Source: Paguma larvata
Taxonomy: Eukaryota; Chordata; Mammalia; Carnivora; Viverridae
Assembly (NCBI GenBank): GCA_030068075.1
Contig: CM057837.1
Location: 23,356,589 to 23,420,588, forward strand
Length of the DNA stretch: 64,000 nt
Reading direction: 5' to 3'
In this document: positions 10,318 to 22,020 of the stretch, piece after piece
Numbering within the stretch: the stretch's first letter is position 1
Layout: each line of letters begins with the position of its first letter
Translations under genes and position numbers: made by a program
The notes under the pieces: generated by a model
Databases searched by the model: none
Told to the model about the DNA's origin: nothing
Seen by the model: only the letters and a program-made list of their open reading frames with translations

Positions 10318-10977
10318 CTGAGGAATGGCAGAGGCAGGGCCTGGTGCAGGCAGGGGCTGAGGGGTTAAGGCAGGAGAGAAGGTTGTGGTCAGGGTGTCAG
10401 ACCTACAGGCAGAGCAGGCCCAGCACCACAGCTGAACGGATGGTAACTTGATCATAATGTGGTTTCAGAGACTATTTTAACTATTGAACTTGGATTGTGT
10501 AGATCAGATAAATTCAACACCAAGGAACAACTACAGTTTTAGCAATAGTCCTCCTTTCTTTAGTGGTCAACAAATTATCCTTTGTCCTCATATTTTCCGT
10601 GTGAGTTGCCATAATATCAACTGAGCTCCGGTGGCCTGCAAATTCCCCAAATCCCTGCTGATGCCCAGGAGACCTTACTGCATTTCTGGGTGCTCGTTCC
10701 CAGGAGTCTCACTGGCCCCATTGTCTGTAAGACTCTTGTGCAATCAGCATGAGGAGCCTAACGAAGTCAGCAGGCCAGATTGTATCACTAATCCACATAC
10801 TCCTAGAAGCTCAGAGCACTCCCCTAGAAACTGTGGGGTGATGTACTCATCTTGGGGTGCAGGGGAGGTGACACTATGAAGCCAGGACAAAAGGATTGTA
10901 CATGGGGGCAAAGAAAAGGAGGAGCCAAAGGGTTAGGGAGAAAATGGCCCCAGTGATAAATGATATTTGAAAATCAT
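10318..10977. other. no gene seen
   Basis: Presumed intron of the DMBT1-like gene; no repeat or exon recognised. Confidence 0.35.
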
Positions 10978-11105
10978 GTTGGGATGAGCATTGGGTGTCG
11001 TGTGTAAGCAATGAATCACAGAAATCTACCCCCCAAACCAAGAACACACTGTGTACACTCTATTTTAGGCAATTTGACAATAAATTATATTAAAAATATA
11101 TTAAA
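10978..11105 (+). mobile_element. L1 3' end fragment
   Basis: Same carnivore L1 tail as at 330-652: TTGGGATGAGCATTGGGTGT to TGACAATAAATTATATT. Confidence 0.7.
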
Positions 11106-12066
11106 AAAGAAAAGAAAAATCTTGTCTGTAAGATCTACTGAGCCTTTCAAATGTCCTTAGATATAAGCAATCAGGAGAGATAACCCCATGATCCTGTTGT
11201 CTTTATTTTGAGAGGATCTAGTGACCACTCATCAGTCAATGGTGTGATATTCCTGCTCATTGATTTTTCACTCACTTATTCAGACTATTTATAAAGGGCC
11301 CTCTATTGGACCAGGAACTATGCAAAGAAAATAAGTCCATAGGTATTACAAGGTGTGCCTCGGTGGGCAAATAGAGCTGGGATTCAGCAGTGATTTTGCA
11401 TTTTTCAAGGAAAGCAGGATAAGGCAGAGGAGGAAGGGAGTTGAATATTGGTGTAACTATATCAGCAGCGCAATAAATAGCCCTTATTTGGTCTGATTTT
11501 CTTCACTGGGACTTGGTTTTTCAGTGTGATGAGAAGAGGAGGTGGGTCCAAAATTGAGGTTGGTCTTTGTTCCCAGGGATGTGCTGTCCCCAACACATTA
11601 TCAAGTAGTTATCACTGTGTAGTCCTAGGAGACTAGGAAGTCACTAGGCTTCCCCTTCTCCCATTTCCCAGAAATCATGAAACTCATTTATTCCAGACCA
11701 TCTCCATTTTCTCCCCTCACATGTATCCTAAATCCTTTGAACACCTAATTCCAAACAGATGAAGTCATAAGGCCATTTTCACTTTGCAAGAGTAGCGATA
11801 CACTTCAAATAGAGCCTGGGGACAGGACTCATTAAGATTCCTTCCAGATTGTTCCAGAGGTCACTTTCAACCATGCCTAAAGCCCATTTGCTACTGGTTG
11901 CTTTCAGCATCATCAAAGGCAACAGCAGCTCTGCCACAACTAGAACAAATATGACAAATTTGAATTTTGAGTTCTCTCTGAAATCTCCAAAAATGTTATG
12001 CTTCAGAAAGCCCCGTAAATTTCCCACATACACTTGGTATAATTCATACATCTCCGGAGTACCCAC
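11106..12066. other. no gene seen
   Basis: A 97-codon minus frame (11779-12072) has a hydrophobic stretch but no recognised homology. Presumed intron. Confidence 0.35.
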
Positions 12067-12084
12067 CTGCATAGTATTGATAGG
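12067..12084 (-). CDS. candidate 18-nt micro-exon of the DMBT1-like gene
   Basis: A strong acceptor (TTCTCTTCTTCCAG) and a CAG|GTGGGT donor frame 18 nt in phase 1-1 (codons YQYYA). It joins in frame to the signal-peptide exon. No homology was seen; support is splice-site quality and phase only. Confidence 0.35.
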
Positions 12085-12289
12085 CTGGAAGAAGAGAACT
12101 TCCCTGTTATACGTGTTAAAAATATTAAATCTATTACTTGAAAACTATTACTGAAATATTGAAAAATATCTTGGTTTCTTGGAGAATGGAAACATCATGG
12201 TAAGATGTTATAATCTGAAACTGATAACTGTATTTTCATTTCTTCTCAGTTGAAAATACACAGTTGAGAATTTACAACATCTATAATAA

Positions 12290-12500
12290 CATTTGACATT
12301 GAATGAGCATTTTCTATGCCCGAGGCACTCTTCCAAGTACTGTACAAACATTATTTCGTTAAATTTCCGAAGAATCCAATGTATTATCCCCTGTTATGTG
12401 AAAGGAAACAGCAGCATGCAAAGATGAAAGCACTTGCCCAGGCCCACATGGCCAGAAGGTATGGAGTTAGAGCCTGCTTTATGCAGACCTTTCTGGAGCG
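12290..12500 (+). mobile_element. MIR copy
   Basis: MIR core order: GAGCATTTTCTATGCCCGAG, CAAACATTATTTCGTTAAAT, GCACTTGCCCAGGCCCACAT. Confidence 0.75.
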
Positions 12501-13556
12501 AAAGCCATAATCCTAAACTCATACCTCATTGGATGTGCAGATAAAAAATAAGGCACAGAAGCCAAAGGATTCAAGAAGTCATTTAAACCCTTCTTAATGC
12601 CTTACTATGTTTTAATAAATACGCTTGAGTAGCTGACATAAACATATCTGTATAATTACTTAAAGAATGAAAGAGTTTGAGTATAAAATTTATAATCTAA
12701 CATTGTTCGGTGGTTGGTGAGTTATGTTTTTCTTGATTGTTAATAAAAATTATCATCAAGCTATATGTTGGCTAAGAGTATTTCCCAATTTCATTTATCA
12801 GTATAAGTGGAAAAGCTAAGTAACAAAGGACTTTACTAGTTTCCTCTGAAGCCACAAAATAATGACAGAAATACATGAAATTATGTAGATGTTTTCAGTT
12901 AGTTTTGTTCCAAATTAAATTAAGATTTCCTTAAAAGGTCTACAGATGAAGACTAAGAATAACAAATCGATAAAATTTTTAATGGAAAGGTATGGATTTT
13001 CAGATTAGAAGTCTTCATAAATCAAGTCCAGATAATTTTATGATATGCCAAATATTTCAGGCTAAGATATTCTCTTACTGTACATTTTACAACTCCGTTC
13101 AGCAACAGTAAAGAAATCGTGTCAGTAGGTCAATACCTCTAGTGCTAAATATCAATATTTAAGCCGAAGAGAATTTCCAAAACTCTTATATAATTATCCC
13201 ACAGTCAAATGTTCATTCTTTATCCACCTCTCTCAGGAATCCTAAAAACAGAGCCATGTTTTGAAAAAGCAATAAACTGGCTAATGCCTTGTTCTCAGAT
13301 AATAAATCTTACAGAAAATATTTGACCCAGCTTCCCTAAATCGATCATGATCACACATTCAGTGATTATCAGAGCAACACCTTGTCAGTGGTTGGGTTGT
13401 ATTAAACACAGTAAAAACTCTATTTGTCTGTATTTAATCTTAAGCTTTCCCAAAGTGTGTTGGTGGACTATGTGCAAACATTCATCTTCCCCTTTGAAGC
13501 TCAGAACAAGGCAAAATGATCCCAACAAAATGATGCTGGGATGTCAGCTGTAGTAC
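12501..13556. other. presumed intron 1 of the DMBT1-like gene
   Basis: AT-rich and unique-looking. No supported exon. Confidence 0.35.
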
Positions 13557-13620
13557 CTGCTTTATGTAGAATAGTCGCATGGAAGAGCAGCAGCCAAAGC
13601 AGGAGGGCTGGGCAGCCCAT
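13557..13620 (-). CDS. signal-peptide first exon of a DMBT1-like gene
   Basis: The minus strand has ATG in a very strong context (CCACCATGG), followed by 21 codons of a typical signal peptide (MGCPALLLWLLLF...), then one base and a GTACTA donor, so the exon ends in phase 1. DMBT1 exon 1 also encodes a signal peptide, and DMBT1 domain exons are phase 1-1. A TATA box and a GC box sit at the correct distances upstream. The only recognisable coding exon downstream on the same strand is the SRCR exon at 5297-5611, so I infer one DMBT1-like gene. A different secreted protein, for example a spermadhesin, cannot be excluded. Confidence 0.6.
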
Positions 13621-13636
13621 GGTGGGAAGGCTTCCG

Positions 13637-13701
13637 GCTACGGGGATACATGGGTTTCCCTGCTTTATATGCTCTCCAGACTCCCCTGTGGGGGCGGGGC
13701 C
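13637..13701 (-). promoter_or_regulatory. TATA and GC-box promoter of the DMBT1-like gene
   Basis: On the minus strand a GC box (GCCCCGCCCCC, about 13690-13701) is followed by TATAAA (13664-13669). A start site about 30 nt downstream would fall near 13637-13640, leaving an 18-20 nt 5' UTR before the Kozak ATG at 13620. Confidence 0.6.
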
Positions 13702-16124
13702 CTTGTAACACGATGCTCTATTCAGGCTTGGATTGGCAGGCATTCAGAACAGGGGACGGCTCATTTGCTTTGGCATTTTGTGTAATATTTGCTACTGGGA
13801 AAGGGTACGTCTGCTTGTTAGAAGCCTTTCATGGAGTAGTTGGAAGGTGAAACCTGAGAGAAAAGACAAATTGTATGCTGGTAGCTAGGCAGGTGGGACC
13901 CTCTACCTCCTTAGGGAGAGAGAAAGGCCACCAGGAGTCCTAGATTTCACTAAAGGCATCATTTCCCTTAGTGTGGGCGCTTCCAAGAGGAAGAAGCTGC
14001 TGACATCTACTCATCCTTCAATGCCCACACCTGCCTCTCTTCCCTCCTTGAAGTTCTTTTTATTCCCCAAGTACATTCTCTGATTCCTACAGCACCTGCG
14101 TGGTACCCCTCTTATAACACTCAATAAATTCTGTCTTGGTTGTAGCTATTAGAGTTCTAGTCTTATTTCCTCATTAGCTTGTAAACTCTTTGAGGGAAGG
14201 GCTTCTCTTTATATCATTTATAGTTCTACTTATAATATTGCTTACTTATAATACACTTAGCATGATGCCTTGTATTTAAATATTTGTTGAATTGACTTCT
14301 GAAGTACTCACTGATATCTGATGCTCTTCGAATGATTGTTTCCCTAATGGATACTTTTTCTCAACTTAGATCATTGGCTTAGGGTAGAAAATAGTCCCAT
14401 AACCACAAAGAATTCTCTGCTCTGAATCTTGTTCCCTCCATTGTGATTTCAGGTGATGCACCTAGCTTCACTTAGCCCCTTTTCCTCATCTTAAAACATG
14501 AGATAATACTATCTGTCCTGCTTACTTTAGAGGGCGATTGGGAGGATTTGATAAAATTAGGCGTGTATAAGAGATTTGTACGTTTTTACAAGCAAGATTA
14601 CTCTTTCTTAGTAGAAGTCCTCATAACAGAGACTGAGTTTTTCTGACAGTCTCAATACCATTAAACCATAGAATAAATTTGGTCAAATTTAGCAACGCAG
14701 AGAAAAACAGAGGTGTAGAGAGAGGGTGGGTATTATATAAATGATAGCAATCAGAGCTGGTATAATACTTCATAGGCCAAAAGTGAATCTCTGTTTGTTT
14801 TCCCATAACCAACCTGTCTTTGGAACCCCCACTCTATCTAGGGTAGACTATAGAATTTAGTTAAAATAAGTCCAAATAAGATCTGCCGTTTCAGGTTTAT
14901 TTTTAGTAAATCCAGTGTTTTTCCTCACCTCTTTCTAAGTCCCTGGAGACCTTCCTCAGGTCAGGCCTTCAGTGGGGCATCCCTGGTTCCTGAATGTTGA
15001 CTTTCATCCATACCACCATCTATCATGTCCCTTAACAGTGGTGGCCTGTAAGATGTCTCTGTCCTGTCTAGTCCCAGGTTGTAGGGTCCTCACTGCTCTC
15101 CTCAGCCTCCCATCATGACCATGACCATCACCTACCTCCTTCACTCATACATGTGTTCCCTCTCCCTCTTCTAACTTCTACAGGGATATGAACCATTCCA
15201 GGGTCACCTCAACCCTCTTTCCCTTTGGTCAACCACCCAGCTCTCTCTCCTCTTGTCCTTATGCCATAGGGCAATGGGGGAACTTCGACAAGGGTCCTGC
15301 CACCCAAGTTTCCAGAGTGCAGAAGAGACAGAAGTCCCTACTCTCTCATACCCTACAATCTCCCAAATTATCTGAGGAGTCTCATCCTGTGGGCATCAGG
15401 GACCCACCAGCATCAACCTCCTTTTTCACTTCTGTACTCTTAATACTTCAAAGGCTTTTACCCAAATGGGTCTTGTTCCAAATATTTCTTAACTTACGTC
15501 TTTTGAACAAAGAGTCAATAATGTGTTTTCACTTTCTAGTGCCATTGCCCTGCGTAGAAGGCAAAGTGAGGTGTGTGAGAGACTATAGGTGAGTACTTCA
15601 CAACAATGTCTCATTGTACAGTGAAATGGGTGGATCTTTCACCTGGAAACCATCCTGCTGGTGAAATGCAGTGAGCCTGTGACACCAGAGTCCAGGTCTG
15701 ATTACTGATCACCCCAACCCCCCCCCACACACACACACACCAAGCTGTTACTGTTCAGCTCTCTGCATTCCCATTCTCTCATATAGGAATAATGACATGT
15801 ACCTTACGGGGTCATTGTAAATAATCAAGAATTTGTATGAAACACCAGTAGAAGGCCTAGAACACAAATGGTAGCTGTTGTTTCTAATCATTGTTATTAA
15901 GAACCATTGCCCTCCCTACCCATCCAGTTGATATAAAACTACTTGACATGATACGTGTGGAAGAGATTTGAGCTATCTGTATTACAATACATGTTGAGCA
16001 ATTGCATTTACAAATAACAAATTGACCTGAGTCTCTGACATTCCAACCATGAATAGAGACTTTTGGATAAATTGGAAAAAGCAAAAAGTTTGTGAGGAGA
16101 AACTTTGGCTTGTAGGAAGAATTA
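13702..16124. other. no gene seen upstream of the 13.6 kb promoter
   Basis: No open frame with homology. A short (AC)n lies at about 15722-15742. Confidence 0.35.
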
Positions 16125-16380
16125 GTTCCGGGGATCTAATGTACCGCATGGTAACTACAGCTCAAAGCACCGTCCTGTGCATTGAGAGTTGCTAGGAGAA
16201 TGGATCTTAAATGTTGTCACCGCACACAGACACATAAAAGGCAGCTGTGTGAGGTGATGCACGTGTTAACTTGTTGCAGTAACTACCTCATAATACATAT
16301 GTACATCAAATCATCACATTGTACATCTTACACTTACACACTGTTGTATGTCATTTATACCTCAGAATTGGGGCAAGTTT
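16125..16380 (+). mobile_element. L1M 3' UTR fragment
   Basis: Matches old L1 3' ends: GGGGATCTAATGTACCGCAT, CAAATCATCACATTGTACAT, CATTTATACCTCAGAATTGG. Confidence 0.7.
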
Positions 16381-16839
16381 TAGAAACTTTGCCAGAGGAG
16401 GCGCTCTACCACACTGCGTATTCACGTACGGGGATGAGTCATCTGATCACTTGAGATCTGGTTGCAACCAAGCTGCTGTGGAGAGCCTGCGGCCTTCCCT
16501 TCAGAAACTCTCGGGGGCCAGCAGTGGCCGTCTGCCTGAATATCTGATGCATGCCCCCACGGCCTCTGTGTTGTCATTGCTGGGTGGGCCCGGTTTCTCA
16601 GAACTCTAAGGAATCTGGAAAAGCACCAGCTCAGAGAAGTGCAGGAAGAACGCACCATCAGAGCAGGGGAAGCTTCCACAGTGTCTGGAAGTGAGAACAG
16701 CCATCGTCAAGTGAGCAGGGAGGCATGCTACTACTTACTGCGTTGGAAACGGAGAAGATCCGACCCTACTTCCCCTCTTTCCCTCTTCTTCTCCTCTTCC
16801 TTTCTCCCTCCCTTTTTTTGCCCCTTTCCTTCTTCCTTC
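16381..16839. other. no gene seen
   Basis: Unique-looking, with a TTCC-rich tract near 16770-16840. Confidence 0.35.
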
Positions 16840-17200
16840 TAATAAATACCTACTGAGCACCTACTTACTGAGCTGTAACCAGACCCCATCAGCCAACAAA
16901 ACAGACAGCACCCCCTGTGCTGTGAGCCCCAGGAACTAGGGCAAGAAGGACAATGCAGACCAAGTAAGGTACACAGCATGTCTTTGGGTAAGCGCTTTGG
17001 GGAACCATAAAGCAGGGCAGGGAGAGGCAGCGTTGGGGAGGAGGGAGCCACTGAAAGCAGGATGGTCAGGAGAAGCCTGGTGGAGAAGCCGACATGTGAT
17101 CTGGGACAGCTGGATGAGGCAGATGCTTGGCCTTCTCTACCTCGGGGGAGACCATGCATCCAGGCAGACTGATTCTGGACCTCCATGGTGCCACTACTCT
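16840..17200 (+). mobile_element. L2 3' end fragment
   Basis: TAATAAATACCTACTGAGCA, then AACAAAACAGACAGCACCCC; typical L2 tail order. The right limit is approximate. Confidence 0.6.
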
Positions 17201-17519
17201 CAAAGCACCCATGGGGCCAGGTCAGGTTGGCACCTAGGCCACTACTGAACCAGCTTTGGCTCACGGATCAGGACACGACACAGGGCAAGGAAGACTGAAG
17301 CCCCAAGAGGCCTCCACGGCCTGAGAGGGCAGAGTCCCAGTGTTCTTTGCACTCTCGGGATCTTTGCACTTTGACAATGACAGGATATCCACAAAAATGC
17401 CAAGTTCTAATGAAATAATGAAAGATTTCCAATTTGCTCCTTTTAGATACTGCATTATCCCAGGGAGAATATAAAGTTTAGCTTTCGTAAGTTGTGGGGA
17501 ATGCTGACATAACAGGATT

Positions 17520-17700
17520 CTCATAATAAGAAGATCTGAGTTCTAATCTCCCCTTCTGCTACTAATGACCCTTATGACCTTGAGCAAGTGCCTTAACCTC
17601 ACTTGTTAGTTGCTCCTTGTGTAGAAGAGGGATAACAATGTTGTTCCTGATGCAAGAAGCCATCCAAGCGCATGGCATTGGAGAACCTCTCCAGGACTAA
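17520..17700 (+). mobile_element. MIR fragment
   Basis: CTTATGACCTTGAGCAAGTG and the following cytosine-poor 3' part match the MIR 5' region. Confidence 0.65.
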
Positions 17701-17968
17701 ACCCGGTCTTGTCTTCATCAGTTTGTATGTGGTTGTGGAACTGAATCAGGGTTGAATTCAATCAAAAGCTGATATGTATGCTCTAACTTTCATTTGTTAG
17801 CATGAAGAAGGTGATACATGTTCTCTAAAGGAAAAGTGTGAAAAGTACCGGAAAGCTTGCAGAAGAAAATAAAATCACCACCCCAAGCTACACATTGCCA
17901 GGGTGTTAGAATATCCCCCCAAAAGCTTTTTAGGGCCGATAATAAGCCCTTTGTTGTGTTGTTTTTAT

Positions 17969-18207
17969 TTTTATTTTTATTTTTTATTTTTTAAATTTTT
18001 TTTAATGTTTATTCAGTTTTGAGAGAGAGAGAGACAGAGCAGAGCGTTAGCAGGGAAAGGTCAGAGAGAGAGACACAGAATCTGAAGCAGGCTCCAGGCT
18101 CTGAGCTGTCAGCACAGAGCCCGATGCGGGGCTCGAACCCACGAACTGTGAGCTCATGACCCGAGCCGAAGTCGGACGCTTAACCAACTGAGCCACCCAG
18201 GCGCCCC
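17969..18207 (-). mobile_element. SINEC copy, antisense
   Basis: Flanked by a 17-bp target duplication TGTTGTGTTGTTTTTAT on both sides. The near-consensus head suggests a young insertion. Confidence 0.95.
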
Positions 18208-18439
18208 TGTTGTGTTGTTTTTATGAAACACAACAAACATCACCAGTTTTGGGTTCACACTTTACATAAGGCGGTATGATTTTGTATATTGCTTAAAAAA
18301 AAACCCTCCCATGATATCATGAGAAATTTCTAGTTTAAGTCTTCTTTGAAAACATGATTCTTAATAGCTGGGTAAGATTTCATTCAGTTTATTCCACTCG
18401 CCTTTTATTGTTGGCAACTGGCGTTATTTCCGATATTTG

Positions 18440-19348
18440 GTTAAACTAGATGCATTTGAAAGAATTTGAAGCATAAGGTTGTCTGTCTCCGATCAGCAGG
18501 TTGTCTCCAAATGGCCCCCGCCCCATCCCCTGCCCTGAGCAGCTGCCCCCCATCTCACTCTGGCTTCTCCTTGGGTCTTGTGAGTCTTCTCCACCAGTCT
18601 TTGCTGGGGCTGCGGCTCCAAGGACTGGGGTGCATTCATCACTGACATGGGGAAGGGGGAAGGGTCACCGGGGGGAAAGCTTCTTCTGAAAAGTGGCAAG
18701 AATGAACAGAAACTCCTGTTCTGATGTGTTCACCATGTAAAGAAGCGATAAATCCCCTCATTGGAATAAAATGCAGCCAGGTTGAAGAAATTGAGACTTC
18801 CTGTGTTTCATAGGGTTCAAACGCCCATCGGTTCCTGTTTCAGACCAAAGCCTCATTTATCCCACTAAGTTTGTGCCCACTTTGCAAAACATCACTGCAC
18901 TTTCAGGAAGTTAGACCTGAAGAGGTCTGCAGAGGCAGAGATCATGGATGAAATCCTGCAGGGACTGGCCAGCCTCTTGGTTCCTGAGTCTCCAGTTGCC
19001 TGAGGAGGCCCAAGTCTCCTGAGGGACTCACCTGGGACAGCTGACACGTGCCGAGGGCTCCCTCCGTCCTCACGCTGAGCCGTGTTTTATGTGCATGCTG
19101 CTCAACCTTCCCAGCTCACCAGGAGGTGGGCGCGGTATATCACATGTTACAGTTCGCCGGTTAGTCACTGTCTCCCTGGTGCCTGGATCCGTAAGACTCA
19201 GTGTAGGCTTATTTTAAAAACTAAGTGAGTTTGTGGAAGTTCACACCACGAGCTAGAGGTGTAGACAAGATTTTCATCCGGGGGTCCTGAATTGTTTGGC
19301 TGCATCAGCACAAGCTGCAGCCCGCATCTGGAAGAAAATATGCACCCA
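18440..19348. other. no gene seen
   Basis: Nothing recognised. Confidence 0.35.
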
Positions 19349-19548
19349 GGGGGCACCTGGGAGGCTCAGTGAGTTAAGCGTCCAACTTCAGCTCAGGTCA
19401 TCATCTCACAATTTGTGAGTTCAAGCCCCATGTCTGCTTCTCCACTGACAGCAGAACCTGCTTCAGATCCTCTCTCTCCCTCTCTCTTTACTCCTCCCCT
19501 GCTCATGCTCTCTCTATCTCTCTCAAAAATAAATAAGTATTTAAAAAA
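19349..19548 (+). mobile_element. SINEC copy, first of a tandem pair
   Basis: Preceded by AAAATATGCACCCAG; a similar string separates it from the next SINE. Confidence 0.9.
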
Positions 19549-19558
19549 TATGCGCCCA

Positions 19559-19772
19559 AGGGCACCTGGGTAGCTCAGTCGGTTGAGCATCCCACTTTGA
19601 CTCAGGTTATGATCTCGCAGTTCATGAGTTTGAGTCCCATGTCAGGCTCTGTGCTGACAGCTCAGAACCTGGAGCCTGCTTCAGATTCTGTGTCTCCCTC
19701 TTTCTCTGCCCCTCCCCAACTCACGCTCTGTGTCTGTCTCTCAAAAATAAATAAACATTTAAAAAACTTAAA
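19559..19772 (+). mobile_element. SINEC copy, second of a tandem pair
   Basis: Preceded by AAAATATGCGCCCAAG and followed by AAAACATGCGCCCCAAAG. The target sequence is present three times. Confidence 0.9.
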
Positions 19773-19863
19773 AAACATGCGCCCCAAAGAGAGTGGTCAG
19801 GGCTAACAAATTTGGACACGGAGAACACATCTTTAACGTGAAGGAGCTGGGGTTAGTATTTAC

Positions 19864-19864
<1 letters not shown>

Positions 19865-19902
<38 letters not shown>
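19865..19902 (+). repeat. (TG)n microsatellite
   Basis: About 18-19 uninterrupted TG units followed by (GA)n. Confidence 0.97.
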
Positions 19903-19913
<11 letters not shown>

Positions 19914-20174
19914 CCTCCTTCCAGAAAAAGAGTTCAAGGTGGTTATAAAAATGCATACGATCTAAAAAGATAAAATCCAAACAAACAAATGGAGTGAGGA
20001 AGCTGGTGGAAAATAAAAATAAGAGTAGGAAAAACAAATCAACGTCAAGAACAGTGTTGGAAGCAGGAAAATTCACTAAAAGTATCAAAGTGAGTTTGAG
20101 AAGGGCATTTGCTACGGGAATACAGTGAAATCTGGTCAGGGACCTCCGGCTATTTGCCTAGTTCTTGTTAATAG

Positions 20175-20330
20175 CTCAGTTTCAGGTTCATGTCACCGTG
20201 ATTCTTCTAGTGGTTCTGTGAGTAAGCAGAGCAGATTGTCTTATGTCCATTTTAAAGAAGAGGAGACTGAGACCTGGAGAAAGAATTCTCATGCCCATGG
20301 TCAGCCAGTGAGAGAACGAAGTGTGGGAAG
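20175..20330 (+). mobile_element. MIR fragment
   Basis: CCATTTTAAAGAAGAGGAGA and CATGGTCAGCCAGTGAGA match the MIR core and 3' part. Confidence 0.5.
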
Positions 20331-20702
20331 CAGGAAGGGAAGTCAGGCTGCTTCTTAGGTTCTCTGTGTCCCTAGAGAGCCAACCGAGACAGGCGAGTAC
20401 TCTCTGTCTTTAAGGTGTACGAGAATTCTATTCTGATATCTGGGATTAGTGTAAGTTCAGGTCTGTAAGTCTAGATGAGGGATTATTGCTGCTCAAGCTT
20501 TGCCTTCTCTTTCACCCCCTCAAACTGCTCCCTCTGCAACTCTTGGATTCTTTTGAACCCATCTTCTGCAGGCTCTTATGTGATAATGAGGGCTTATCTA
20601 ATAGAGGTTGATAGAGACAAACATACTCTCTTGGCAAGATCAGTAGTTTCCTTCTAGAATGTGGGTTTTATCTGGGCACTTCCTTCTCAAATTTCGACGC
20701 TG

Positions 20703-21142
20703 TATCAGTTTGTTAGTTCTGTAACCGAGGGGTTTAAATATCAGACATTTATTGCTTCACACTTCTGTAGGCCAGACGTCTGAGATTAAGCTGTTGGTGG
20801 GTTGTTTTTTTCTGAAGACTGTAAGGAATAATCTATTCCATGCCTCTCCCCTAGATGTTAGTTGTTTGCTGACAATCTTTGGAGTTCCTCGGTACGTAGA
20901 AGCACAACTCCAATCTCTGCCTTCAGCCTTACTTGGTGTTCGCCCTGTGTGTCTGTCTGTCTCCCAATTTCCCCCTTTCATAAGGACACTGCTCATATTG
21001 GGTTAGGACCTGCCCTCATAACCTTATTTTAACGCAATGACCTCTACGAACACCGTATCTTCAAGTAAGGTCACATTCTGAGGTCCTAGGAGGTTAGGAC
21101 TTCCACATGTTAATTTTGGGGAGACACAATTCAGCCCATAAC
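20703..21142 (-). mobile_element. MaLR-type solitary LTR, antisense
   Basis: Order of TATCAGTTTGTTAGTTCTGT, TTTATTGCTTCACACTTCTG, CATATTGGGTTAGGACCTGC and GAGACACAATTCAGCCCATA matches a common ERVL-MaLR-like LTR in reverse. Subfamily uncertain; no retroviral gene seen. Confidence 0.6.
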
Positions 21143-21169
21143 CTATGGCACTAACTGGATGCTCAGTCA

Positions 21170-22020
21170 CCATTAGCAAGGCTGAAATCTTTCTCTCCAT
21201 CAACAATGTCGGCACAAACAATCGCAAACTCAAAATCCTCAGCTCCAGAGAGAAAGCCATCAAGGGCACAATGGAGAGCTCTGAGTCATGTGCTTCCTCA
21301 CCACCGTTCTGACTCTTCATCCCCATTTCCACAATCTCATCTCCTCTTCCCTCCTCCTGAGATGTGTTTGGCCTTCTTGGGATATCTGGGCCATGAGTGC
21401 ACTCAACTGCTTTAGCATGGATGTGTGTCTCTTGACAACACTGCTCTTAATGCTCTCCTCTATTCTCCTTCATGCTTCACAACCAGCGGGCCTCCTTGGA
21501 CAAATGGATCTACTTCCTCAACACCACATCAGACATGTTGAAAGAGTGCCTGATGCCTCCATTGTCTACCCACAGTGGGATACAGGACAGCAAAGACGAT
21601 GAAGATAACAGTACCTGCTGCTGAGAGGACCACAGCAAACTGATGTGATGAGGAGATGGAGGGGAGACAAAGGTGGTGGTCGTGGTGGACGCTGCCTCGG
21701 GGGGACCACAATGGGTGGTCATGGCTGAGGCCATACAGCTATGAGAACCTCAAGCCTTGCCTTTGACTGAAAGGATGGGAGGTACAGAGCAGAAGTACAT
21801 GGTGAACCCAACAGCTACTGGAAAGCCCCACAGGTTGTTGTTCCTGTTTTGAATAGCACTATTAAAAATATTAGCAATTCGTTTCCCATTTACAGAATCA
21901 ATGGACTCTTGAACAAAAAGGAGACAAAGCATTGCACAACCAAGTTATGCTCAGCCTGCCATTTTGAGTTTTTCAGCAATGGCCGCTCAGGTCTCTTCCC
22001 AGGACTCTGTTCCAAGGCAC
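21170..22020. other. unidentified coding-like stretch
   Basis: Open segments occur on both strands. Plus: DKWIYFLNTTSDMLKECL near 21500, and NISNSFPIYRINGLL near 21870. Minus: a hydrophobic FAVVLSAAGTVIFIVFAVLY near 21590-21650. Stops break each frame, so a decayed pseudogene or repeat interior is more likely than a gene. I do not recognise the family. Confidence 0.3.

Noticed and set aside
9530..10455. Long Thr/His/Ser-rich minus frames of 178-185 codons
   Set aside because: They are translations of the degenerate GT/GA minisatellite and have no independent support.
11779..12072. 97-codon minus frame with a hydrophobic stretch
   Set aside because: No homology recognised and no splice support; it starts next to the candidate micro-exon but is not needed to explain it.
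12606..12625. Possible 18-nt phase 1-1 exon with donor GTAAGG
   Set aside because: The acceptor has almost no pyrimidine tract; probably chance.
13222..13250. Strong acceptor GTTTTTAG followed by AG|GTGGAT on the minus strand
   Set aside because: The enclosed 14 nt are not a multiple of three and break the phase pattern.
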